Assembly: GCA_013151535.1 (NCBI GenBank)
Contig: JAADIC010000345.1
Location: 1-6,769 of the forward strand
Origin: Alphaproteobacteria bacterium
GTDB taxonomy: Bacteria > Pseudomonadota > Alphaproteobacteria > Rhodobacterales > Rhodobacteraceae
DNA length: 6,769 nucleotides
Direction of reading: 5' to 3'
The notes beneath the pieces were generated by a model. It did no database searches. It saw only the letters and a list, made by a program, of their open reading frames with translations, and was not told the origin of the DNA. Both the position numbers and the translations under genes were made by a program. Positions 1-5,819 of this stretch are shown one piece after another (within the stretch, counting starts at the first letter, position 1; the number at the start of each line of letters is the position of its first letter).

Positions 1-481
1 CCCGGGTCAGGATTTGCGCATAGTCGCTGCGCAGGTTGCCGATCAACGGCTTGACGCAGCAGCATTGATAGCCGTCGGCCGCGTCTTCCACGATGTTCCG
101 GCCCAGAATGACCTGTTGCTCGGCATAGTTTTCCTCACACCGGCGTCGCGAGGTTTCGCGGCGGAAATGGTCCATCAACACGGATTTCAGCACGACATAC
201 AGCCATGCCACAGCGCTGGAATTGTTGCGAAGCGGCGCGTTGGGTTTCAGGACGCGGACGCAAAAACTTTGCAGGATATCGTCGGCAGTGGCCAGGTCGC
301 CGACCCGTCGCACCAGATAGCGCCTGAAGTCGTTGTAATGCTCGCTCAGGGCCGTTTCGATTGCCAGTCGTGCCTGTCGAAGGCGCTTTTCGGATGGGTG
401 GCCCACCCGTGGGTAAATGCCACTTTTGGCATTCGCTCTGGCGCGGCGGACGCGGGGTTCCGGAAGGGCTACATCGCTCAT
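1..481 (-). CDS. ECF-type RNA polymerase sigma factor, C-terminal part outside window
   Basis: The minus strand is open from an ATG at 481 to the left edge, giving 160 residues that start MSDVALPEPR. It reads as a sigma-70 family ECF factor. Region 2 spans about residues 43-110, with ATADDILQSF at 65-73 (core-binding helix) and AVAWLYVVLKSVLMDHFRRE at 90-109 (the -10 recognition helix). A short linker follows, and the start of region 4 (LIGNLRSDYAQIL) is cut by the window edge. Three consecutive cysteines (140-142) sit just before region 4. Relatives with Cys there often end in a Cys/His-rich tail, which cannot be checked here. The start is firm: the upstream frame meets a stop at 503-505 and the only ATG is at 481, with a weak GGGA ribosome site. 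It is divergent from the heme-protein operon and shares its promoter motif, so autoregulation is likely. No anti-sigma gene is visible; one could lie further left. Confidence 0.88.
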   Translation of the reverse strand, partial: MSDVALPEPRVRRARANAKSGIYPRVGHPSEKRLRQARLAIETALSEHYNDFRRYLVRRVGDLATADDILQSFCVRVLKPNAPLRNNSSAVAWLYVVLKSVLMDHFRRETSRRRCEENYAEQQVILGRNIVEDAADGYQCCCVKPLIGNLRSDYAQILTR

Positions 482-539
482 TAGGACATCCCAAATAAAA
501 TTTCACCGACCAGTTAGCGGTTCGGACGGGCACCTTGCA

Positions 540-553
540 TTGACTTGAATCAA
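540..553. promoter_or_regulatory. FNR/FixK-type binding box upstream of sigma gene
   Basis: TTGACTTGAATCAA fits the CRP/FNR-family pattern TTGA-N6-TCAA, with one mismatch to the FNR consensus TTGAT-N4-ATCAA. The symmetry extends one base each side (A at 539, T at 554). Its centre is about 65 bp upstream of the sigma start codon. A class II site would put transcription start near 505, but no good -10 is seen there (CTAACT on the minus strand). It could therefore be an activator site, a roadblock for the longer transcript from the distal ECF-type promoter, or chance. Confidence 0.45.
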
Positions 554-663
554 TTTTCAGCGGCTATTTTTCCGTTTGGTTGTCGCTTCCCCGGGCATCG
601 CCTGTCGTGAGCTGGGCGGCCCGCCACGCCGGGTATCATTTTTGCGCGTCAGGTGACCGCGAA

Positions 664-692
664 GACAAACGCGCCGGTAGCGCTGCCGTTAC
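664..692 (-). promoter_or_regulatory. ECF-type promoter facing the sigma factor gene
   Basis: On the minus strand, GTAACG (692-687) is followed after 15 bases by CGTTTGT (671-665). This is the same architecture and spacing as the promoters at 724 and 3124. Transcription would start near 657 and give a leader of roughly 175 bases before the sigma ATG at 481. The -10 differs by one base from the other two (CGTTTGT instead of CGTCTGT). It supports autoregulation of the sigma factor; the long leader is the main reservation. Confidence 0.55.
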
Positions 693-723
693 ACGGGTCG
701 AAAACCGCGTCCAAACTCCGACC

Positions 724-751
724 GTAACGGATGGGCCAGGCTTGCGTCTGT
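724..751 (+). promoter_or_regulatory. ECF-type promoter of the heme-protein/DUF2231 operon
   Basis: GTAACG (724-729), a 15-base spacer, then CGTCTGT (745-751). The elements are identical to the promoter of the EF-hand gene at 3124-3151. An AAC-containing -35 and a CGTC-type -10 are typical of ECF sigma promoters. Transcription would begin near 757-759, about 50 bases before the ATG at 810. A small stem-loop (CAAT/ATTG plus GGT/ACC, 760-780) sits at the predicted 5' end. Confidence 0.7.
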
Positions 752-809
752 AATATGAGCAATTGGTTCAAACCCGATTGGCATGTCAGCAAAAGGACAG
801 GAACAAGCC

Positions 810-2198
810 ATGAGAATGAAATATCTTGCAACCTCCGTCGCGATTTTCAGCAGCCTGTTGGTTCTTGGGTGGGTGACCCACGGTACCGGTATCGTCAAGG
901 ACGATCCCGAGCGCAACATCGTCATCCCGGACGAACTGACCAGCACGCTACAGGTCAAGGCGGCCTTTGACGGCGAAAAGATCTATTTCCGCTACCGCTG
1001 GCCGGTCGATCGGCCAGCGATTTTCAACGATGTCCTGGTGTTTCAGGATGGTAAATGGGAGGCGCGCGGCGGCGAGGCGCTGGGTCCGAACCCGGATTTT
1101 CTGACTGAAGATCGCGTCGCCATGATGATCGATGACGGGTCAGTGCCAATGTTTGGCCGCTACGGCGGCTATATCACCATCGGCCAGGGTCTGACCACTT
1201 TTACCGGCACCCCGGAAACTGATGAGGAACGCACCAAATACCTGCCCTCCACCCGCACCGACCCCAATAAATTTGATACGGTCAAGCCTGAGAGTGATCT
1301 GGAAAGGCTGCGCAAGGCGGGTCAGTTCATCGACCTGTGGCAATGGCGCTCGAGCCGCTCGAACCCGCTCGGGCTGGCTGATGACGGTTTTGTTGCCGAG
1401 GAACGCGGCGGCGACGCGGGCACCGGGCCGTATACCACGAATTTTGACAAGGCTACCGGCCAGCCAAAATACATGTTCAACCCCGAGGTGGCGGGCAAGA
1501 CCGCGCTGTCGATCGACGCGGTCATCGCCGGCGATGTCGGTTTCAATGACGCCTATTACCTGAGCGCCGAAACCGCGGTTCCGTTTGATCCGTCGCTCGA
1601 ATGGAAAAATGGCGACACCCTGCCGCGCCGTTTCCTGCGGCCAACGTCGGGGTCGCGCGGTGACGTGGTCATGCCCAAGGCGGCGCGCTGGCGCAACGGG
1701 TATTGGGACGTGACGCTGGTTCGCGACATGGACACCGGCAACACGCTGGACGACAAGATCTTTCGCGATGGTGGCAACTATGACCTGGCGTTCGCGGTAT
1801 TCCGCAATTCGTCCACCATGCGTTGGCACTATGTAACCTTGCCGGTTTCGCTGGGACTGGAGCAGCCGGCACAGCTGGTGGCAGAACGCATCGAGCCGGG
1901 CACCAACCCGGACTGGAAACAACCCTGGATCGAGATCAAGACCTTCTATCCCGGTCAGGTCACCTGGGGCCGGCTGACAGACGCGCGCCAGCACCCCGGC
2001 GCTGACCGGATTGCCAAGCGGGTGCCGGTTGCCGTGCGCCACAGCGAAGAACAGCTGGCGCTTTACGGGGTGCAGGTGGAATTCGCCAAGGAAATCAAGC
2101 GTCAGTGGATATGGACCCTGATCGCCAGCCTCAGCCTGATCGTTGGTATCGGCATCAACATCAACCTGTTGATGCGCCGCGAGGAGGACGCGAAATGA
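810..2198 (+). CDS. Membrane-anchored ethylbenzene-dehydrogenase-type heme-domain protein
   Basis: This is a 462-residue protein of the family related to the heme b gamma subunit of ethylbenzene dehydrogenase and other DMSO-reductase-type enzymes. A hydrophobic N-terminus (about 5-22) works as a signal or anchor. The large periplasmic domain carries family-like segments: EDRVAMMIDDGSVPMF at 100-115 and a later MRWHYVTLPVSLGL stretch. A C-terminal transmembrane helix (about 433-455) is followed by RREEDAK. The protein has no cysteine, so it cannot bind c-type heme covalently. At 119-128 it reads GGYITIGQGL, where many relatives, as I recall them, have a Cys-X3-Cys-His motif. The ATG at 810 is preferred over the in-frame ATG at 783 because AGGA lies 7 bases before it and the hydrophobic segment then starts at once. 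No molybdenum catalytic subunit is nearby, so an electron-transfer or heme-sensing role is only inferred. It overlaps the next gene by ATGA. Confidence 0.8.
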   Translation: MRMKYLATSVAIFSSLLVLGWVTHGTGIVKDDPERNIVIPDELTSTLQVKAAFDGEKIYFRYRWPVDRPAIFNDVLVFQDGKWEARGGEALGPNPDFLTEDRVAMMIDDGSVPMFGRYGGYITIGQGLTTFTGTPETDEERTKYLPSTRTDPNKFDTVKPESDLERLRKAGQFIDLWQWRSSRSNPLGLADDGFVAEERGGDAGTGPYTTNFDKATGQPKYMFNPEVAGKTALSIDAVIAGDVGFNDAYYLSAETAVPFDPSLEWKNGDTLPRRFLRPTSGSRGDVVMPKAARWRNGYWDVTLVRDMDTGNTLDDKIFRDGGNYDLAFAVFRNSSTMRWHYVTLPVSLGLEQPAQLVAERIEPGTNPDWKQPWIEIKTFYPGQVTWGRLTDARQHPGADRIAKRVPVAVRHSEEQLALYGVQVEFAKEIKRQWIWTLIASLSLIVGIGININLLMRREEDAK

Positions 2199-2950
2199 CC
2201 CAACTTACCGAAACACCAAACCCGTCCACCCATGCCAGAAAGGAAGACCACATGAAACGCTCGGAATTGATGCGGCGAGGCCGCCGGATCGGTCTGGTGA
2301 CGGCGGCGCTGATGCTTGCCGGAACCGGCGCTGCGCTGGCGCACAGTGCCGGGGGTGGCGTCGACGTGGCTGTCGAGGGTGAGCCCGCGTTCTCGCTCAG
2401 CCCGGTCTACCATATTCTGGTCGCGCACTTTCCGGTAGGATTGTGGATGACGGCCTATCTGTTCATCCTGATCCGCACGTTTTCGGACGCCGAGATTGCC
2501 GTGCGATTGCAAAAGGCGATCTGGCCCGTGGCCGCGCTGGGCACGCTTGCCGGTTTCGTGACCTACTCGCTGGGGCTTACGATCTATCCGTTGTCGGCGA
2601 TCACCGAATCTCCGCTGGGGCGCAACCACATCATGCTGGCGACCTGGACCTTGTCTTACTGGACCGTGATGAGCATTCTCGGCTACCGCTTCCGCCGGCA
2701 TTTGTTCGTCGGCGCGCAACGCTGGGTCACGTTCACGCTGGCAACGATCGGTGCGATGGTCATAACGATCACCGGCACCTTGGGCGGGTCGTTGACCGGG
2801 ACACCTTCGTTGGTGACCAAAAGCCTCGGCTGGATCGGCTGGAATGTCTACATGACCTTCTATCTGCCGAACTGGATGTTGGTGGTATTTTTCTCGGGCG
2901 CGGTGCTGTTGGTGGTCATCGGAGTCGTGGGACGGCGTCGTCACGCGTAA
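2195..2950 (+). CDS. DUF2231-like multi-pass membrane protein, possible heme/electron-transfer role
   Basis: The start is ambiguous. ATG 2195 overlaps the previous stop as ATGA and has a strong GAGGAGG (2181-2187), giving 251 residues. ATG 2252 also has a good site (AAGGAAG) and starts directly with a signal sequence ending in ALA, giving 232 residues. Numbered from 2252: signal peptide 1-30, then about five membrane helices. The first holds YHILVAHFPVGL (53-64), resembling the His-Phe-Pro signature of DUF2231 proteins. A further His lies in RNHIML before the third helix. Paired histidines in neighbouring helices would suit heme b, but this is inference. Co-transcription with the heme-domain protein suggests the two form a periplasm-membrane redox pair. 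The Arg-rich n-region (MRRGRR) is unusual and loosely resembles a Tat signal. A terminator follows at 2980. Confidence 0.72.
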   Translation: MTQLTETPNPSTHARKEDHMKRSELMRRGRRIGLVTAALMLAGTGAALAHSAGGGVDVAVEGEPAFSLSPVYHILVAHFPVGLWMTAYLFILIRTFSDAEIAVRLQKAIWPVAALGTLAGFVTYSLGLTIYPLSAITESPLGRNHIMLATWTLSYWTVMSILGYRFRRHLFVGAQRWVTFTLATIGAMVITITGTLGGSLTGTPSLVTKSLGWIGWNVYMTFYLPNWMLVVFFSGAVLLVVIGVVGRRRHA

Positions 2951-2979
2951 AGCGCCGGACCCGGCACTGAAAAATCGCG

Positions 2980-3009
2980 GGCGGGCCTTGGCGGGCCCGC
3001 CAGTTTTTT
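2980..3009 (+). terminator. Intrinsic terminator of the heme-protein/DUF2231 operon
   Basis: A perfect 8-bp GC stem (GGCGGGCC at 2980-2987 with GGCCCGCC at 2994-3001) encloses a 6-base loop and is followed by AG and six T (3004-3009). It lies 30 bases after the stop of the DUF2231-like gene and separates this operon from the EF-hand gene. Confidence 0.9.
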
Positions 3010-3123
3010 GTGCATTGCCGGCTAGAAACCCCTTGGCCGCGACCACCCCCACAGGGCAGGTCGGACCGTGCGCAGACAAAGGGGAAGCATCGCCGAGAGC
3101 CGCAAATTTCGGACCAAACAAGT

Positions 3124-3151
3124 GTAACGCATGGGGCGCGCATACGTCTGT
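3124..3151 (+). promoter_or_regulatory. ECF-type promoter of the EF-hand gene
   Basis: GTAACG (3124-3129), a 15-base spacer, then CGTCTGT (3145-3151). It is base-for-base the same -35 and -10 as the promoter at 724-751, with unrelated spacer sequence. Predicted start is near 3157-3159, about 45 bases before the ATG at 3204. It lies downstream of a strong terminator, so the EF-hand gene must have its own promoter. Confidence 0.7.
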
Positions 3152-3158
3152 ATAGTCG

Positions 3159-3177
3159 AGGGCAGTGAGCCTGCCCT
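3159..3177 (+). other. Stem-loop at the predicted 5' end of the EF-hand mRNA
   Basis: AGGGCAG (3159-3165) and CTGCCCT (3171-3177) form a perfect 7-bp stem with a 5-base loop. It begins right where the ECF-type promoter would start the transcript. A 5'-terminal hairpin commonly protects an mRNA from 5'-end-dependent decay. No T-tract follows, so it is not a terminator. Confidence 0.5.
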
Positions 3178-3203
3178 GGAACACGATACAAAGGACAAGC
3201 ACC

Positions 3204-3452
3204 ATGAAAATCACTGCATTTGTCGCCGCCGCTGCTATCGCCACGCTGGGGTTTGGCACCGCCGCCATCGCACATGAAATGGACGAAGATCAGGATGGCC
3301 TATATTCGCTGGCCGAACTGCAGACCGAATACCCCGATCTGACCGAAGCCGACTATGCGGCACTTGACCTGAACGGCGACGAAGCCGTCGACGGGGACGA
3401 ACTGAAAGCCGCCTGGGCCGACGGCCGTCTGGCGCCGATGGACGACGACTGA
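3204..3452 (+). CDS. Small secreted EF-hand calcium-binding protein
   Basis: 82 residues. A signal peptide (MKITAFVAAAAIATLGFGTAAIA, 1-23) would release a mature protein of about 59 residues that is very acidic. Two EF-hand loops are visible. DEDQDGLYSLAE is canonical, with ligands at positions 1, 3, 5 and 12 and Gly at 6. DLNGDEAVDGDE keeps the ligands at 1, 3, 5, 9 and 12 but has Glu instead of the usual Gly at position 6. The protein is likely periplasmic and binds Ca2+ or a similar cation. The ATG at 3204 is chosen because AAGGA (3191-3195) precedes it by 8 bases and the signal peptide starts there; an upstream in-frame ATG at 3165 falls inside the 5' hairpin. It stands alone between a terminator and its own structured 3' region, and shares its promoter type with the heme-protein operon. 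Confidence 0.88.
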   Translation: MKITAFVAAAAIATLGFGTAAIAHEMDEDQDGLYSLAELQTEYPDLTEADYAALDLNGDEAVDGDELKAAWADGRLAPMDDD

Positions 3453-3473
3453 CCCCACGGCGCTCTGCCCTTT

Positions 3474-3574
3474 GCACCGACTTTGGGGGGGCGGCCTATG
3501 GGCCCCTGTCAGCGCATTTGCGGCTGTGGGGCCAAGCCAAGGTGGATATCCGCCATAGGTCGGTGCTCTTTTTT
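3474..3574 (+). terminator. Complex structured RNA ending in a T-tract, terminator or candidate sRNA
   Basis: GCACCGAC (3474-3481) pairs perfectly with GTCGGTGC (3559-3566), which is followed by TC and six T (3569-3574). Inside lie two more hairpins: GGCCCC/GGGGCC (3501-3506 with 3528-3533), topped by CAGCGC-ATTT-GC-g-GCTG, and GGTGG-ATAT-CCGCC (3541-3554). The fold is therefore a three-way junction closed by the terminator stem. It starts 22 bases after the EF-hand stop and faces the 3' end of the histidine kinase gene. At about 100 bases it is larger than a normal terminator. It may be a processed 3'-UTR RNA or an independent small RNA; I do not recognise a known family. Confidence 0.65.
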
Positions 3575-3632
3575 CGCTGGATGGCCTCAATATAGTTTAG
3601 CCCGTCATCGTGACCGAAGCCGAAATGAACCC

Positions 3633-4787
3633 TCAGGCGGCAACCGGTTTTTCGGGCGCGCCCTGTGTCTTTTCCTTGTCAATTTCCAAGGCAACAAAAA
3701 GTTTGAACAGGCCGCCGCTCTGTTCCACCCAAACCTTGCCGCCATGGGCGTTCACCAGCCGTTTGACGATGGCCAGCCCCAGCCCCACATTCTTGGATTT
3801 ACCGGATCGCGACTTGTCGACCCGGTAAAAACGATCAAACAGGCGGTCCAGATCATTTGCCGGAATGGCCCGGGCCGGGTTTTCAAAACAGATGATGATC
3901 CGTTGATTTTTTGTCCAATCGATCAGTATCTCACCATGCGTGCCCGTCTCCGAGGGGCTTTCGATGCGGGAATAACGGACCATGTTGGAAATGGCGTTAT
4001 TGAACACCTGGTTCAGGCGCTTGCGGTCGGCAAACAGCCTTTTCGGGGTGCCTCTTTCACGCACATGCACAATAAAATCACTCTCGACCATCCGTGCCCG
4101 GTGCGCGGCCAGCACCGCGGAAATTTCCTGTTTTGGATCAACAAGCTCCCGTTGCAACCCGCCCGACAGCTCTTCGGTAAAGCTCAGTTCACTCAGATCA
4201 TCGATAAGATCGTTGAGGCGCCGCACTTCAGAGTTGAGAACCCCAAAAACTTCCGGCCCGACTTTGAAAACCCCGTCTTCAAGACCCTCGATATAGCCTT
4301 TGACATTGGTCAGCGGGGTGCGCAGTTCATGGCTGAGATCGCGCAGCAATTGCTGTCGTCCTTCTTCCTGGCGCTCAAGCGCGCTGGCCATGTCGTTGAG
4401 GTGCCAGGACAAGGTGCCCAACTCGCCCTTCAGGGCCGGGGTGCGGGCCGAAAGGTCGCCTTGGGCGATGTCTTCGGTTGCCCGCACCATCTTTGAGATC
4501 GGGCGCAGCAATGTCTTGGTGAGCAGCAGCGACAGCACGATGCCCAGCGCCAGCGCCACGCCAATGCCCCACCACAGGCTTTGCTCGACACTGCTGGTAA
4601 ACATCTCGTTCAGTTTGGTCGGTGAAATGTCGAACTCGTGCATCAGCTTGGTGAAATAATTTTCCATCAGCCGCGTAAAAATCCCGTAAAGCGTCGCGGT
4701 GACCGCGCCGGCAACCAGGATGTTGGCAACGACCAGTTGAAACAACAAAACCGGATATCCCCGGCCTCGTTTTTTTGGCTCATTCAT
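3633..4787 (-). CDS. Two-component sensor histidine kinase
   Basis: 384 residues. Transmembrane helix 1 covers about 13-36, followed by a short periplasmic loop (37-70), helix 2 (71-90), HAMP (91-143) and a HisKA domain with the H-box LLRDLSHELRTPL and phospho-acceptor His153. The catalytic domain has an N-box (NNAISNMVRYS, 263-273), an F-box (RLFDRFYRVD) and a G2 box (VGLGLAIVK, 334-342). The G1/D-box is odd: ENPAR (302-306) replaces the usual D-x-G-x-G, so the adenine-contacting Asp is Asn or Glu. The loop of only about 35 residues suggests sensing in the membrane or through a partner. The start has GAGG 7 bases upstream. The gene lies 33 bases behind the response regulator gene and is surely co-transcribed. 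It transfers phosphate to that regulator; the signal is unknown. Confidence 0.93.
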   Translation of the reverse strand: MNEPKKRGRGYPVLLFQLVVANILVAGAVTATLYGIFTRLMENYFTKLMHEFDISPTKLNEMFTSSVEQSLWWGIGVALALGIVLSLLLTKTLLRPISKMVRATEDIAQGDLSARTPALKGELGTLSWHLNDMASALERQEEGRQQLLRDLSHELRTPLTNVKGYIEGLEDGVFKVGPEVFGVLNSEVRRLNDLIDDLSELSFTEELSGGLQRELVDPKQEISAVLAAHRARMVESDFIVHVRERGTPKRLFADRKRLNQVFNNAISNMVRYSRIESPSETGTHGEILIDWTKNQRIIICFENPARAIPANDLDRLFDRFYRVDKSRSGKSKNVGLGLAIVKRLVNAHGGKVWVEQSGGLFKLFVALEIDKEKTQGAPEKPVAA

Positions 4788-4820
4788 TTGATACCTCGGA
4801 TATCTCCGCTGCCGTCGCTT

Positions 4821-5552
4821 TTATCTGGCCGCCTTATAGCCAAAACTGCGCACGGTTTGCAGCAGTTTGGCCCCTCTGGGCCCAAGTTTGGTTCGTAGAT
4901 TGTGGATATGCACGTCGACCGCCTTGGGCACGACGCTGGCGCCGCTGGGGTAAAGCAGGTCCAGCAGTTCATCGCGCGAGAACACCACCCCAGGCCGCCG
5001 GACCAGTGCTGCCAATATCTTGAACTCATACTGGGTGAGCTCAAGCTCGCTTCCTTCAAAGCGCGCACTCTTGCAGGCCCAGTCCATTTCGATCGGATAG
5101 GCGGCGGCCGTCCTGCCCGGTTCCGCTTGCATGCGCGGCAGCTTCTTCTCGGCCTCAACCGGAACCGCCCGCCGCAAGATTGCCTTGACCCTTGCCACCA
5201 GTTCGCGTGGTGAAAACGGCTTGACCAGATAATCGTCTGCACCAACCTCAAAGCCCCGGATACGGTCATGCTCTTCACCGAGCGCGGTAAGCAGAAGTAC
5301 CGGCATTTGGTGGTGTTCGCGCACTCTCTGGCAGATATCCAGACCGTTCATTTCGGGCAGCATGATATCCAGAATGGCCAGGTCGAACGAAGCGGCCTCA
5401 AGGCGTTTCAGAGCCGTCAAACCGCTGGCCACCGACACGGTTTCAAAACCGCTGACCGACAGATAAGAGGTCAAAAGATTGCGGATATTGTCGTCGTCTT
5501 CGGCGACTAAAATCCGTTTTCCCTTATATGTTTCGTCAGCAATAACGCTCAT
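4821..5552 (-). CDS. OmpR/PhoB-type response regulator
   Basis: 243 residues. The receiver domain (about 12-128) has the acidic pocket EDDD (18-21), phospho-acceptor Asp62 in LDIMLPEMNG, Thr88 and Lys110 in LVKPF. A linker of about 25 residues leads to a winged-helix DNA-binding domain (about 150-243) with LTQYEFKILAAL and the wing segment VDVHIHNLRTKLG...TVRSFGYK. All active-site residues are present, so it should accept phosphate from the kinase encoded just downstream. Ribosome site for ATG 5552 is weak (GAGG about 12 bases away). Three 11-bp-spaced CTAAC repeats upstream at 5670-5696 are its probable operator. It is divergent from the spondin-domain gene, a plausible target. Confidence 0.95.
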   Translation of the reverse strand: MSVIADETYKGKRILVAEDDDNIRNLLTSYLSVSGFETVSVASGLTALKRLEAASFDLAILDIMLPEMNGLDICQRVREHHQMPVLLLTALGEEHDRIRGFEVGADDYLVKPFSPRELVARVKAILRRAVPVEAEKKLPRMQAEPGRTAAAYPIEMDWACKSARFEGSELELTQYEFKILAALVRRPGVVFSRDELLDLLYPSGASVVPKAVDVHIHNLRTKLGPRGAKLLQTVRSFGYKAAR

Positions 5553-5625
5553 TTCGCTTGCTTGCCTCTGGTGTTTTCTTCAGCTCTTTGGGGGCCCGGG
5601 CGGCTGCCGCATTCGTATTGCACCC

Positions 5626-5631
5626 ATACTA
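5626..5631 (-). promoter_or_regulatory. Possible -10 of the response regulator-kinase operon
   Basis: On the minus strand TAGTAT resembles a sigma-70 -10 element. No good -35 lies 17 bases upstream, as expected for an activator-dependent promoter. Transcription would start near 5619, placing the CTAAC repeats at about -51 to -78, a usual activator position. Confidence 0.35.
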
Positions 5632-5669
5632 TTGAGAAAAACAGACGTCTCACACAAGCGTGTTGCAAG

Positions 5670-5696
5670 CTAACCAAATCCTAACCTTGTCCTAAC
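5670..5696. promoter_or_regulatory. Three 11-bp-spaced direct repeats, probable OmpR-family operator
   Basis: CTAAC occurs at 5670, 5681 and 5692, exactly one DNA turn (11 bp) apart. The first two extend to CTAACC and the second and third are preceded by C. OmpR-family dimers bind such head-to-tail repeats on one DNA face. The repeats lie between the divergent regulator and spondin genes, so they could control both. Confidence 0.6.
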
Positions 5697-5819
5697 GATC
5701 AAAAAACATCGCGCCGCTATTCCTCTTTCATGCGGTTACATCGCACCCCGTCAAGCTTTGCAGCGCGGCGCGGAATTCGAACGATAGCTATGCCTGATAG
5801 TAAACATTGAGGACGAAAA

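Larger units (their letters stand above)
482..809. other. Divergent intergenic region
   Basis: These 328 bases separate the divergent sigma gene and heme-protein operon. They hold the two back-to-back ECF-type promoters, whose -35 elements are 31 bases apart, the FNR-type box at 540-553, and the long leader of the sigma transcript. The leader contains a GC-rich self-complementary stretch around 613-627 with no T-tract. I see no convincing small gene here: the open frame starting at 731 has its ATG inside the promoter spacer. Confidence 0.6.
5553..5819. other. Divergent intergenic region between regulator and spondin genes
   Basis: Besides the CTAAC repeats and the possible regulator -10, it holds a perfect 8-bp palindrome AGACGTCT (5643-5650) and a near-perfect repeat of ACATCGCRCC at 5706 and 5738, 32 bp (about three turns) apart. 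No clear sigma-70 promoter is seen for the spondin gene. Confidence 0.45.

Noticed and set aside
14..484. Open frame of 156 residues on the plus strand at the left edge
   Set aside because: The opposite strand encodes a clear ECF sigma factor over the same bases; this frame has no family resemblance.
1834..1862. GTAACC inside the heme-protein gene as a possible promoter
   Set aside because: It lies within coding sequence and has no CGTC-type -10 at the required distance.
1140..2042. Open frame of 300 residues on the minus strand
   Set aside because: It is antisense to the heme-domain protein, has no ribosome site or domain, and reflects third-position GC bias.
2102..3268. Long open frame of 388 residues on the minus strand
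   Set aside because: It runs antisense through the DUF2231-like gene, the terminator and the EF-hand promoter. Its product is low-complexity Arg/His/Gly-rich with no recognisable domain, as expected from a GC-rich antisense frame.
3483..4496. Open frame of 337 residues on the plus strand
   Set aside because: It is antisense to the histidine kinase, whose domains are complete and unambiguous, and it starts inside the structured terminator region.
5641..5668. Possible fourth ECF-type promoter on the minus strand before the response regulator
   Set aside because: CGTCTGT is present at 5647-5641, but the position 15 bases upstream reads TTGCAA, not GTAACG.
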